A DNA stretch of 15,666 nucleotides from an uncultured Lachnospiraceae bacterium (lineage in GTDB: Bacteria; Bacillota; Clostridia; Lachnospirales; Lachnospiraceae), in the NCBI GenBank assembly GCA_905201915.1, contig CAJKQE010000046.1, forward strand, positions 1 through 15,666, in the 5' to 3' direction. The notes beneath the pieces were generated by a model. It worked only from the letters and a program-made list of their open reading frames with translations. It was not told the origin of the DNA and searched no databases. This document shows positions 7,033 to 13,771 of the stretch, in pieces; within the stretch, counting starts at the first letter, position 1; each line of letters begins with the position of its first letter. Position numbers and translations under genes: made by a program.

Positions 7033-7941
7033 ATGGTTTATACAGTTACTTTTAATCCTTCTCTGGATTATATTATTTCTTTACAGGGATTTCAGATGGG
7101 AACGACTAATCGAACCAAAGAAGAACAAATGCTTCCGGGAGGGAAAGGAATTAATGTTTCCACAGTACTTCAAAATTTGGGGATAGATAATACAGCATTG
7201 GGATTTACGGCAGGATTTACCGGACAGGAAATTGAGCGTATGGTAAGAGAAATTGGATTTCAATGTGATTTTATCAGGACAAAAACAGGATTTTCCAGAA
7301 TTAATGTGAAATTGAAAGATTATGACGGAACAGAGATTAATGGAATAGGTCCTGTAATTCAAAAGGAAGAAGCAGAAAAATTGATGGAAAAACTCAAACA
7401 TTTAGAGGAAGGGGATGTTCTGGTTCTGGCAGGAAGCATACCGGAGAGTCTTCCAAATTCTATTTACAGAGATATTTTAGCAGAACTTCAGGGTAAAGGA
7501 ATTCTTTTTGTTGTGGACGCTACAAAAGATTTGCTTTTATATGTGTTAGAATATGAACCGTTTTTAATTAAACCTAATAATCATGAACTTGGGGAAATCT
7601 TTGATGTGGAATTAAAGACCAGAGAGTCTGTAATTCCTTATGCAAAAAAACTTCAGGAAAAAGGAGCCAGAAATGTTCTGGTATCTATGGCTGGGGAAGG
7701 CGCCGTTCTTGTAGCAGAAAACGGAGAAGTATTTATGCAGCCAGCACCGAAAGGAACATTAGTGAATGCTGTAGGAGCAGGTGACTCTATGGTAGCCGGT
7801 TTTATTGCCGGATGGATGGAAAGACAGTCTTATTCCCATGCGTTCCGTATGGGAGTTGCAGCAGGAAGTGCCAGTGCATTTTCCCATCTACTGGCTACCA
7901 AGGAAGAAATTCAGACAATTTATGAACGATTAGAAAAATAA
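7033..7941 (+). CDS. fruK: PfkB-family hexose-phosphate kinase, probably 1-phosphofructokinase
   Basis: This is a cytoplasmic kinase that most likely converts fructose 1-phosphate to fructose 1,6-bisphosphate with ATP. The 302 residues show the FruK/LacC layout: start MVYTVTFNPSLDY, sugar-binding PGGKGINVS (35-43), middle motif LAGSIPESLP, and the ATP/catalytic motif VNAVGAGDSMVAGF with catalytic D251. Closely related tagatose-6-phosphate kinases share these motifs, so the substrate is a family-based guess. An AGGAGG box precedes the ATG, 6 bases after the MATE stop, which indicates one transcript. It is unusual that no fructose PTS (EIIBC) or DeoR regulator is beside it; those genes normally accompany fruK. 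Confidence 0.82.
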   Translation: MVYTVTFNPSLDYIISLQGFQMGTTNRTKEEQMLPGGKGINVSTVLQNLGIDNTALGFTAGFTGQEIERMVREIGFQCDFIRTKTGFSRINVKLKDYDGTEINGIGPVIQKEEAEKLMEKLKHLEEGDVLVLAGSIPESLPNSIYRDILAELQGKGILFVVDATKDLLLYVLEYEPFLIKPNNHELGEIFDVELKTRESVIPYAKKLQEKGARNVLVSMAGEGAVLVAENGEVFMQPAPKGTLVNAVGAGDSMVAGFIAGWMERQSYSHAFRMGVAAGSASAFSHLLATKEEIQTIYERLEK

Positions 7942-7998
7942 TAAATCATTACAAATAGCCAGACGTGGTATAAAATTCTTTCTTTGAAAGCTTAGTGT

Positions 7999-8027
7999 TT
8001 GTATAGAGAAACAAATTATGTTACAAT
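7999..8027 (+). promoter_or_regulatory. promoter for the P-loop/SAD protein gene
   Basis: TTGTAT (7999-8004) and TACAAT (8022-8027) are separated by 17 bases. The start would be near 8034, about 27 bases before the chosen ATG. A small CTTTC-TTT-GAAAG hairpin (7978-7990) lies just upstream but lacks a T-tract. Confidence 0.6.
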
Positions 8028-8060
8028 AACAGTAAGTTGGTATTGGAAGGAGGGTGTCGC

Positions 8061-8990
8061 ATGATTTATAATAATGTTCGACATGAATGTAATCTTTATA
8101 ATTTCTTTTTTGCTCCTCGTGGAAACCGCAGAGTTATGGAACTGGGAAGAAAAATTACCCAGATGTACTTAAATCCTTTTGATAAGATTATTGGGATTAT
8201 TGGGGCAAAAGATTCAGGTAAGAGTATGTTGATTAAAGGAATGTTTCCGGGAATTCAGATGGTGGAGTCAGATGATGAATTTGATATTTTAAATATGCCC
8301 TTGCTTAATGCGGAGGATGTGGGTTTTTATACGCCGAGAACGTTCCATGTAGATGTGCGCAGTGCCAGAAAATATGTTTCTCTTGAGGAAATTGCAAAGG
8401 CAGTACACAATGTAATAGGGATGAATAAAAGAGTAATTGTAGAGCACTTCGAAATTTTATATCCAGTTTTGAAAAGAAATGCAGATTTGCTGATTGGAAT
8501 TGGAGAGGAAGTGATTGTTACAAGACCTTCTCTTTTCGGACCATTGCCGGACAATATTGCAAATGTTGTTTTTGACTCTTTAATTTATCGAAAAATGACA
8601 CATAGCGCAGAAGAGTTGTTTGGGTATTGCGTAAAAGATATTGATCGGCCTAAATGTATCCGTTCTGATATTAAACATGGGTTTATGTTGAATTATACAG
8701 AGAAACCGTCTTTTGATTTGGCAGAAATTGAAGAAAAGATACTTGATTTAATTCATCAGGATTTGCCTATCAAACCCTACGATGAGGAACATATTCAGAT
8801 TGGTGATTATGTAATGGATTGTACCGCACCTCTTTTACATGTAGAGAGTACGGGGCAAATAGAAGATTTTTCTCTGGTAAAAGAATATTATTATGAACCG
8901 AAATTCCACTTATACGCAGTAGCCGGAACCGTAGGACATAAGCATGAAGAAACAGAGAAAAATGAAGAATTAAATAACATTGAGATTTAA
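8061..8990 (+). CDS. P-loop NTPase with C-terminal alanyl-tRNA-synthetase-like second additional domain (tRNA-SAD)
   Basis: This is a 309-residue soluble protein with an unusual two-part build. The N-terminal part has a Walker A GAKDSGKS (48-55) after a hydrophobic strand IIGII, and a possible Walker B strand RVIVEH (124-129), so it should bind a nucleotide. Residues about 178-276 resemble the editing/second additional domain of AlaRS and AlaX: THSAEELFG, IEEKILDLI, IQIGDYVMDC and STGQIEDFSLVKE follow the order of the family blocks. The AlaRS zinc ligands are only partly kept: H181 is present, the next HxxxH His is Glu, and CxxxH is C254...H260. The ATG at 8061 has GGAAGGAGGG 6 bases upstream; an upstream in-frame TTG (8037) is rejected. 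It appears to be transcribed alone. The function is unknown; a role with nucleotides or aminoacyl-tRNA is inference. Confidence 0.72.
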   Translation: MIYNNVRHECNLYNFFFAPRGNRRVMELGRKITQMYLNPFDKIIGIIGAKDSGKSMLIKGMFPGIQMVESDDEFDILNMPLLNAEDVGFYTPRTFHVDVRSARKYVSLEEIAKAVHNVIGMNKRVIVEHFEILYPVLKRNADLLIGIGEEVIVTRPSLFGPLPDNIANVVFDSLIYRKMTHSAEELFGYCVKDIDRPKCIRSDIKHGFMLNYTEKPSFDLAEIEEKILDLIHQDLPIKPYDEEHIQIGDYVMDCTAPLLHVESTGQIEDFSLVKEYYYEPKFHLYAVAGTVGHKHEETEKNEELNNIEI

Positions 8991-9026
8991 AACAACTGAA
9001 GAAACATCAATTTAAAAAATAGTCAT

Positions 9027-9062
9027 AAAAGGGAGAAAATCATTTTGAGTTTTCTCCCTTTT
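9027..9062. terminator. bidirectional rho-independent terminator
   Basis: A perfect 13-base inverted repeat, AAAAGGGAGAAAA (9027-9039) and TTTTCTCCCTTTT (9050-9062), encloses a 10-base loop. It lies between the stop of the P-loop gene and the stop of the ABC permease gene, which converge here. Either strand reads GGGAG...CTCCC followed by T residues, so it can terminate both transcripts. Confidence 0.9.
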
Positions 9063-9066
9063 ACTA

Positions 9067-9882
9067 TTACTGATATTTTCTTAAATAATATTTCTCCAAA
9101 AGAGAAATAAAACCATACAAAAGAATAGCAATAACACATAGAATAACAATTGCCATAATCATGGTAGTAAGCTGGAATACCTGGCTGGAATAAATAATCA
9201 AATACCCCAGTCCCTGTTTACTACCAATCATTTCTCCTATTACAATTCCAATCAAGGAAAGTCCGATATTGACCTTCATAACACTGAGAATTAGAGGAAC
9301 AGAAGCTGGCAGAATAACTTTGATGAGAGCGTCTTTTTTATTACCTCCCAGAGTTTGAATTAGCTTTAATTTATCAGAATCGATTTCACAAAATCCTGTA
9401 TATAAATTTAAAACAGCACCAAAAATAGCCACAGAAATACCGGCAATAATAATTGTTTTCATATTACTGCCCAGCCACACAATAAGCAGAGGAGCCAGAG
9501 CAGATTTTGGTAAACTGTTTAATACTACTAAATAGGGCTCTAAGATACTGGAAACTCTGGGGAAAATCCAAAGAATTACAGCAAAGAGGATACCGAGTAA
9601 AGTAACCAGTGCAAAGCTTATTAAAGTTTCTGTAAGTGTGACGGAAACGTGTTTTGCCAGGCTTCCGTCAGAAATCATTTTAAACATTGTATCTAAAATC
9701 TGTGAAGGACTGGAATAGATAAAAGAGTCTAAAATGCCCAGTCGAGCAGTTATTTCCCATAATCCCAGAAAAAGAATTAGTAAGAGAATACGGAAACATT
9801 GAATGAGGCGTACATTGCGCTTTTGAATTTGTAAATAGCGTTTTTGTTCAGCAGATACAGAATGTAAATCAGCCATGAACAT
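9067..9882 (-). CDS. ABC importer permease, NitT/TauT (SsuC-like) family
   Basis: This is the inner-membrane channel subunit of an ABC importer of the nitrate/sulfonate/taurine/thiamine-precursor class (BPD_transp_1 fold). It has 271 residues with six hydrophobic segments after a basic, soluble N-terminus (about 1-28). The cytoplasmic coupling loop TLGGNKKDALIKVILPASVP and the family-typical IGEMIGSKQGLGYLI are clear. It is the second gene of a two-gene minus-strand operon, and its 5' end overlaps the ATPase gene by 14 bases. An ATG six bases further in (9876) is equally possible: GGAAGGAG lies 4 bases before the first and 10 before the second. No substrate-binding protein is in the window, so the substrate cannot be assigned. 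Confidence 0.9.
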   Translation of the reverse strand: MFMADLHSVSAEQKRYLQIQKRNVRLIQCFRILLLILFLGLWEITARLGILDSFIYSSPSQILDTMFKMISDGSLAKHVSVTLTETLISFALVTLLGILFAVILWIFPRVSSILEPYLVVLNSLPKSALAPLLIVWLGSNMKTIIIAGISVAIFGAVLNLYTGFCEIDSDKLKLIQTLGGNKKDALIKVILPASVPLILSVMKVNIGLSLIGIVIGEMIGSKQGLGYLIIYSSQVFQLTTMIMAIVILCVIAILLYGFISLLEKYYLRKYQ

Positions 9883-10639
9883 TCAACTCCTTCCAGATTT
9901 CATTGAAATAGGTTTTAAATTCCGGAGCATTTCTGGATGCCATAGGCGTGCGTTTTGCCATAGAAAATTTGATATTTACAATTTTTTGGACAAAAGCTGG
10001 ACGATTGCTGAAGATAATTACTCGATCTGCCATACTCACAGCTTCTGCGATGTCATGTGTTACAAGAATAGCAGTTTTTCCTTCCTGACGGATAATAGTT
10101 CCAATATCGTCTCCAACAGAAAGACGAGTTTGGTAATCTAGGGCAGAGAAAGGTTCATCTAACAGAAGTAAATCGGGTTCTAAGGCTAATGTGCGAATAA
10201 GAGCTGCTCTTTGTCTCATTCCGCCAGATAATTGAGAAGGTCTGGAATTTCTGAATTTGTACAACCCGTAGTTCTCCAGAAGATTTTGAACGTGTTTTTT
10301 TGTTTCCGGAGTAACTCTCCCTTGAATTTCCAGTCCCAGCAGCATATTGCTGTAAATGGTGCGCCATTCAAATAAATGGTCTTTTTGCAGCATATAACCG
10401 ATATTGGTATTGGAGATGGATAAAGGAGTTCCGTTTAAGAGGAGTTCTCCTGCGGCGGGTTTTAAGAGACCGCAAAGCATATCTAAAAATGTGGATTTGC
10501 CACATCCGGAAGGTCCTACAATAGCTATAAATTCTCCTGGAAATACAGAAAAAGATATATGAGAAAGAGCCGGAGTTTCACCGGCTTTCGTATGGTAGGT
10601 ATAACTTATATCTTTTACTTGAAGAAGAGGCAAACTCAT
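9869..10639 (-). CDS. ABC importer ATPase, NitT/TauT (SsuB/TauB-like) family
   Basis: This is the ATP-hydrolysing subunit for the permease encoded downstream. The 256 residues contain Walker A GPSGCGKST (42-50), Q-loop MLQKDHLF (Q85), signature LSGGMRQRA (138-146), Walker B LLLLDEPFSALD (157-168) and switch ITHD-type VTHDIAEA (H195). The MLQKDHLFEWRT and SALDYQTR phrases are typical of the SsuB/TauB/ThiZ group. The minus-strand ATG has AAAGGAG 7 bases upstream. Transcription probably starts from a TATAAT at 10678-10673, divergent from the PadR gene. Sulfonate, taurine, pyrimidine-precursor and other small-molecule uptake are all possible; nothing here decides between them. Confidence 0.92.
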   Translation of the reverse strand: MSLPLLQVKDISYTYHTKAGETPALSHISFSVFPGEFIAIVGPSGCGKSTFLDMLCGLLKPAAGELLLNGTPLSISNTNIGYMLQKDHLFEWRTIYSNMLLGLEIQGRVTPETKKHVQNLLENYGLYKFRNSRPSQLSGGMRQRAALIRTLALEPDLLLLDEPFSALDYQTRLSVGDDIGTIIRQEGKTAILVTHDIAEAVSMADRVIIFSNRPAFVQKIVNIKFSMAKRTPMASRNAPEFKTYFNEIWKELNVHG

Positions 10640-10672
10640 AGTGAAGCTCCTTTCTTGAATTTTTCATATAGT

Positions 10673-10702
10673 ATTATATGAAAAGAATACGTTTTTTGAC
10701 AG
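10673..10702 (-). promoter_or_regulatory. candidate promoter of the ABC importer operon
   Basis: On the minus strand CTGTCA (10702-10697, four of six matches) is followed after 18 bases by a perfect TATAAT (10678-10673). The -10 lies within a small palindrome, CATATA-GTAT-TATATG (10665-10680), which could also be a protein-binding site. Confidence 0.55.
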
Positions 10703-10711
10703 AGAAAGGAA

Positions 10712-10739
10712 TTGACAAAGGACTACTATGTGGTACAAT
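10712..10739 (+). promoter_or_regulatory. promoter of the PadR regulator gene
   Basis: A perfect TTGACA (10712-10717) and TACAAT (10734-10739) are separated by 16 bases. The start would be near 10746. The spacer and -10 are covered by the first of two palindromic operator-like sites. Confidence 0.75.
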
Positions 10740-10771
10740 ATAGTTAAGAAGGTACTATGTAGTATATAGTA
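10724..10771 (+). promoter_or_regulatory. tandem PadR-type operator sites
   Basis: There are two copies of TACTATGTGGTA / TACTATGTAGTA, starting at 10724 and 10753 (29 bases apart, near three helical turns). Each is half of an inverted repeat: ACTAT (10725-10729) with ATAGT (10740-10744), and TACTAT (10753-10758) with ATAGTA (10766-10771). PadR proteins typically bind such AT-rich dyads. One site covers the -10 and the other lies just after the transcription start, as expected for autorepression. Confidence 0.6.
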
Positions 10772-10803
10772 GTGATAGTGAGAAAAGACAGGTGGTGGAA
10801 ATT

Positions 10804-11124
10804 ATGTATGACAAATCTCAAATGATGAGGGGAACATTGGAAGGCTGCATTTTGAAAATCATCAGTGTAGAGACAACGTACGGATATGAGATTGTTACGA
10901 AACTTCAGGATTTTGGATTTGAGGATATGAAAGAAGGAACCATTTATCCGATTCTGGTGCGCTTAGAGAAGAAAAATATGATTTCCTCACAATTCCGCCC
11001 TTCTCCCTTGGGACCGAGCAGGAAATATTATTCTCTTACACGAGAAGGACAGGAACAATTAAATAAGTTTGAAATTTGTTGGCGAAGTGTATCAGATACG
11101 GTGGAGGCTATATTGAAATTATAA
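10804..11124 (+). CDS. PadR-family transcriptional regulator
   Basis: This is a 106-residue winged-helix DNA-binding protein of the short PadR class (PadR-s2), usually a dimeric repressor released by a ligand. Landmarks are RGTLEGCILKIIS, YGYEIVTKLQDFGF, the recognition-helix phrase GTIYPILVRLEKK and the wing GPSRKYYSLTREGQEQL. The ATG at 10804 is chosen because AGGTGG lies 8 bases upstream; an in-frame GTG (10792) adds four residues and has no separate SD. It is followed 18 bases later by a HAAS-like membrane protein, a very common PadR pairing. The operator-like dyads in its own promoter suggest autoregulation. Whether it also controls the divergent ABC operon is open. Confidence 0.92.
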   Translation: MYDKSQMMRGTLEGCILKIISVETTYGYEIVTKLQDFGFEDMKEGTIYPILVRLEKKNMISSQFRPSPLGPSRKYYSLTREGQEQLNKFEICWRSVSDTVEAILKL

Positions 11125-11142
11125 GGAAATGGGGTGGCAAAT

Positions 11143-11880
11143 ATGAAGAAATGTAAATGGAGTGTATTAAAACGAGAAAACGATGGAAAACAGTTAAACT
11201 TAGAGGTAGAGGATCAGCTCTATATAGATAAAGTCGTACGGTATTTAAATAGCCATAAAAACGGAATGATGGAGACAGAAATTGTACGAAAGGATCTTAT
11301 TGGACTTGCAGCAGAGGCAAAGGAAGAAGGCATATCTTTAGAGCAGAAGCTTGGTTCAGCGAAGGAATTTGGGGAAACACTGGCTCTTGCAGGAAAAGAA
11401 GAAAAACAAAAAGAAAGATTGTATTATTTTTTATGGCAGATAGGAAGTGCATATCTTTTAGCTCCAGTTATAATATTAGCTATACTTGCGTTTGGGAAGT
11501 TAATTGCAATTGTACTTAACTTTGAATTTCAATTTGAGAAAATTCGATTTAATTTGCCTTTTTCTTTGTGCTATCTTGTATTACCTCCGTTATTCTCAAT
11601 TTATGAGGTATTCTTCAAGTATTATTTTATTTTATCCGGTAAAATTGGCAAGGTATTGGGTGCGGTGGAAACGGGATTTTCATATTTACTTCTGTTTGGA
11701 ATGTGCTATCTCCCTATGTCAAAATTTAGTTTTAACCAAATGCCGGGTGGGAATATTTATATTCCAAATATTTTTTGGATAGTATTTGAACTTTTGATTG
11801 CAGTAATCTACATATATGGAAGATATAAGTTTTTTGAATTTGCAGAGAAAACGGCAGAGAAATATCATTTGGAAATGTAG
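11143..11880 (+). CDS. HAAS-like (DUF1700-type) membrane protein, PadR partner
   Basis: This is a 245-residue membrane protein of uncertain function, co-transcribed with padR. The N-terminal ~85 residues resemble the HAAS/DUF1700 helical domain: YIDKVVRYLNSHK, EIVRKDLIGLAAEAKEEGIS and EQKLGSAKEFGETLA, the last matching the family's k-L-G-x-x-x-E-x-x motif. About four hydrophobic segments follow (LYYFLWQIGSAYLLAPVII onward, LPFSLCYLVLPPL, SYLLLFGMCYL, IFWIVFELLIAVIYIY). HAAS proteins next to PadR regulators are thought to be membrane-linked signalling or effector partners. Start choice is uncertain: ATG 11143 follows GGGGTGG, while GTG 11134 follows AAGGA and adds three residues. The same frame stays open after the stop for another 26 codons. 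Confidence 0.75.
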   Translation: MKKCKWSVLKRENDGKQLNLEVEDQLYIDKVVRYLNSHKNGMMETEIVRKDLIGLAAEAKEEGISLEQKLGSAKEFGETLALAGKEEKQKERLYYFLWQIGSAYLLAPVIILAILAFGKLIAIVLNFEFQFEKIRFNLPFSLCYLVLPPLFSIYEVFFKYYFILSGKIGKVLGAVETGFSYLLLFGMCYLPMSKFSFNQMPGGNIYIPNIFWIVFELLIAVIYIYGRYKFFEFAEKTAEKYHLEM

Positions 11881-11961
11881 CTTTTGGGAAATAGGCTGGT
11901 GGATAGAAAACAAAAATTTGACCATACTGTAGAACAGGTAGTGAAAAAACATAATCTGTAA
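11881..11961 (+). pseudogene. possible coding remnant after the HAAS gene
   Basis: Directly after the TAG stop of the HAAS-like gene the same frame continues for 26 codons to TAA at 11959-11961. The last part, FDHTVEQVVKKHNL, looks like real protein and resembles the end of the preceding protein (FAEKTAEKYHLEM). It could be the tail of a decayed tandem copy, an extension lost by a stop mutation, or a tiny ORF from GTG 11899. The region up to 11980 holds nothing else that was recognised. Confidence 0.25.
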
Positions 11962-11980
11962 AAAGAATTTAAGAGAGTAC

Positions 11981-12009
11981 TTGACAAATATCCTAGAATT
12001 TATTATATT
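11981..12009 (+). promoter_or_regulatory. strong promoter of the D-lactate dehydrogenase gene
   Basis: A perfect TTGACA (11981-11986) and TATATT (12004-12009) are separated by exactly 17 bases. The start would be near 12016, leaving a leader of about 40 bases that contains the Rex-like site. Confidence 0.8.
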
Positions 12010-12024
12010 AGAGGAGAAAAAAGA

Positions 12025-12042
12025 TTGTGAATTATTTAACAG
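12025..12042 (+). promoter_or_regulatory. Rex-like redox operator
   Basis: The 18 bases TTGTGAATTATTTAACAG match the Rex consensus TTGTtAANNNNTTAACAA at 12 of its 14 specified positions. Rex is the NADH/NAD+-sensing repressor of fermentation genes in Firmicutes. The site lies about 9-26 bases after the predicted transcription start and just touches the Shine-Dalgarno, so a bound repressor would block transcription. D-lactate dehydrogenase is a classical Rex target. Confidence 0.65.
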
Positions 12043-12055
12043 GAGGACTGTAATT

Positions 12056-13045
12056 ATGAAAATTTTATTTTTTGACACAAAGAACTATGATAAAGACTCA
12101 TTTGAAAAACAAATCGAAAATTATCCTGAAATTGAAATGGATTATTTAAAGACAGACCTTGCTCCAAAGACAGCTCCTCTGGCAAAAGGGTATGATGCAG
12201 TATGTGCCTTTGTAAGTTCTGATGTAGGTGCTGAAACTATGACAGTGCTTCACGAAGCAGGTGTAAAACTGATTTTAATGCGTTGTGCAGGATTTAATAA
12301 TGTTGATATGGATAAAGCAAAAGAATACGGTATTCAAGTAATGCGTGTGCCTGGATATTCACCAGAAGCAGTAGCAGAGCATGCTATGGCGCTGGCATTA
12401 GAAGTAAACCGTCGTCTTCACAAAGCTTATGTAAAAGTAAGAGAAAATGACTTCAGCCTTGGTGGTCTGATGGGATTTAATTTCTATCAGAAAACAGCAG
12501 GTATTGTGGGAACCGGCAAAATCGGCGCTGCCATGGCAAAAATTTGTCGTGGATTTGGTATGAAAGTTATCGCTTATGATGTATATCAAAATCCAGATTT
12601 AGCAGATTTTGTAGAATATGTAACTTTAGACGAATTGCTGGCACAGAGTGATTTAATTTCTCTGCATTGCCCATTGATGGACAGCACTTATCATTTAATT
12701 AACAAAGATACCATTGCAAAAATGAAAGATGGTGTTATTCTTGTAAATACATCAAGAGGTGGTTTGGTAAAAACCAATGATTTAATTGACGGAATTCGTG
12801 CGAGAAAATTCTTTGGAGTAGGTCTTGATGTATATGAAGAAGAAACAAAGAATGTATTTGAGAACCGTTCTGATGAAATTTTAGAGCATTCTACAACAGC
12901 CAGACTGCTTTCCTTCCCAAATGTAATGATTACTTCTCATCAGGGATTTTTCACAGAAGAAGCGCTGACTGCAATTTCTCAGACAACTCTTGATAATGCA
13001 ATGACTTTCTTAAAAGGCGAAACAAACGAAAACGAAGTAAAATAA
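12056..13045 (+). CDS. ldhA: D-lactate dehydrogenase (NAD-dependent, D-2-hydroxyacid dehydrogenase family)
   Basis: This is a cytoplasmic fermentative enzyme that reduces pyruvate to D-lactate and regenerates NAD+. The 329 residues have the family's usual length. The nucleotide-binding motif GTGKIG lies at 152-157, with acidic D175 at the end of the second strand indicating NAD rather than NADP. The catalytic triad is in place: R234 (NTSRGGLV), E263 (DVYEEE) and H295 (TSHQGFF), with the spacing of Lactobacillus D-LDH. The N-terminal MRCAGFNNVD (75-84) is also typical. The ATG at 12056 has AGGAGG 9 bases upstream; an upstream in-frame TTG start inside the promoter is rejected. A strong promoter and Rex-like operator precede it. 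QueH follows after 17 bases. Confidence 0.93.
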   Translation: MKILFFDTKNYDKDSFEKQIENYPEIEMDYLKTDLAPKTAPLAKGYDAVCAFVSSDVGAETMTVLHEAGVKLILMRCAGFNNVDMDKAKEYGIQVMRVPGYSPEAVAEHAMALALEVNRRLHKAYVKVRENDFSLGGLMGFNFYQKTAGIVGTGKIGAAMAKICRGFGMKVIAYDVYQNPDLADFVEYVTLDELLAQSDLISLHCPLMDSTYHLINKDTIAKMKDGVILVNTSRGGLVKTNDLIDGIRARKFFGVGLDVYEEETKNVFENRSDEILEHSTTARLLSFPNVMITSHQGFFTEEALTAISQTTLDNAMTFLKGETNENEVK

Positions 13046-13062
13046 GCCGGAAGGGATATGAA

Positions 13063-13701
13063 ATGAATAGAAATTATCAGAAAGAGTTGGAAAAAATTAT
13101 TGAGAAAAATAAAGCGGAAAATAAAGTTCCAAGTCTCTTTCTACATAGCTGCTGTGCACCTTGCAGCAGCTATGTATTAGAATATCTTTCTCAATACTTT
13201 GAAATAACCGATTTTTTCTATAATCCTAATATTTCTCCTAGAGAGGAATATGAAAAAAGAACAGAAGAAATGAAACGTCTCATTGAAGAAATGCCCTTTG
13301 TACATAAACCAAAATTTGTAGAGGGTGAATACTGTCCGGAGCACTTTTTTGAAATGGCAAAAGGGCTGGAAGAAGTGCCGGAAGGAGGAGAGAGATGTTT
13401 TCAATGTTTCCGTATGCGAATGGAGGAAGCAGCCCGTTTAGCAGCAGAAGGTGGGTATGATTATTTCACTACAACGCTGACTATTAGCCCGTTAAAAAAT
13501 GCACAAAAAATAAATGAAATAGGGGAGGAGCTGGCAGAAATATATGATGTTAAGCACCTTCCCTCTGATTTTAAGAAGAAAAACGGATATAAACGTTCTA
13601 CCGAATTGTCAAAAGAATATCAATTATATCGTCAGGATTATTGTGGTTGTGTGTTTTCTAAAAGAGAAAGAGAAGAACAAAAGAAAAAATCTTGCATTTA
13701 A
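13063..13701 (+). CDS. queH: epoxyqueuosine reductase QueH
   Basis: This is a tRNA-modifying enzyme that performs the last step of queuosine synthesis, reducing epoxyqueuosine to queuosine at tRNA position 34. It is the QueH (DUF208) type, unrelated to cobalamin-dependent QueG. The 212 residues carry the family's cysteines: LHSCCAPCSSYV (C30, C31, C34), ERCFQCFRMR (C112, C115) and DYCGCVFS (C194, C196), which bind a [4Fe-4S] cluster and a second metal. The FYNPNISPREEYEKR phrase is also diagnostic. GGAAGGGA lies upstream of the ATG at 13063; an ATG at 13054 stops at once. It follows D-LDH closely and is probably co-transcribed. The Fe-S cluster would come from the SUF-type system encoded elsewhere in the window. 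Confidence 0.93.
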   Translation: MNRNYQKELEKIIEKNKAENKVPSLFLHSCCAPCSSYVLEYLSQYFEITDFFYNPNISPREEYEKRTEEMKRLIEEMPFVHKPKFVEGEYCPEHFFEMAKGLEEVPEGGERCFQCFRMRMEEAARLAAEGGYDYFTTTLTISPLKNAQKINEIGEELAEIYDVKHLPSDFKKKNGYKRSTELSKEYQLYRQDYCGCVFSKREREEQKKKSCI

Positions 13702-13720
13702 TACTATAAAGTGATAAAAT
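13692..13720 (+). promoter_or_regulatory. candidate promoter of argH
   Basis: TTGCAT (13692-13697, within the last codons of queH) and TAAAAT (13715-13720) are separated by 17 bases. The start would be near 13727, leaving a leader of about 45 bases. No convincing arginine-repressor box was seen, only a spaced AATTCT/AGAATT repeat (about 13718-13745). Confidence 0.5.
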
Positions 13721-13771
13721 TCTGCTCAAAGCATTTACTAGAATTAAAGAGAAAGAAGTGAGAACAGAATT

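Noticed and set aside
7978..7990. CTTTC-TTT-GAAAG hairpin after fruK as a terminator
   Set aside because: The stem is only five AT-rich pairs with a 3-base loop and no T-tract, so it is too weak to call.
11981..12055. TTG start extending D-lactate dehydrogenase by 25 residues
   Set aside because: The TTG is part of the -35 box, and the extension would be upstream of the predicted transcript start. ATG 12056 has an AGGAGG box and begins at the usual family start.
13718..13745. AATTCT...AGAATT repeat before argH as an ARG box
   Set aside because: Only 6 bases per arm, a wide spacer and no match to the ArgR consensus; likely chance in AT-rich DNA.
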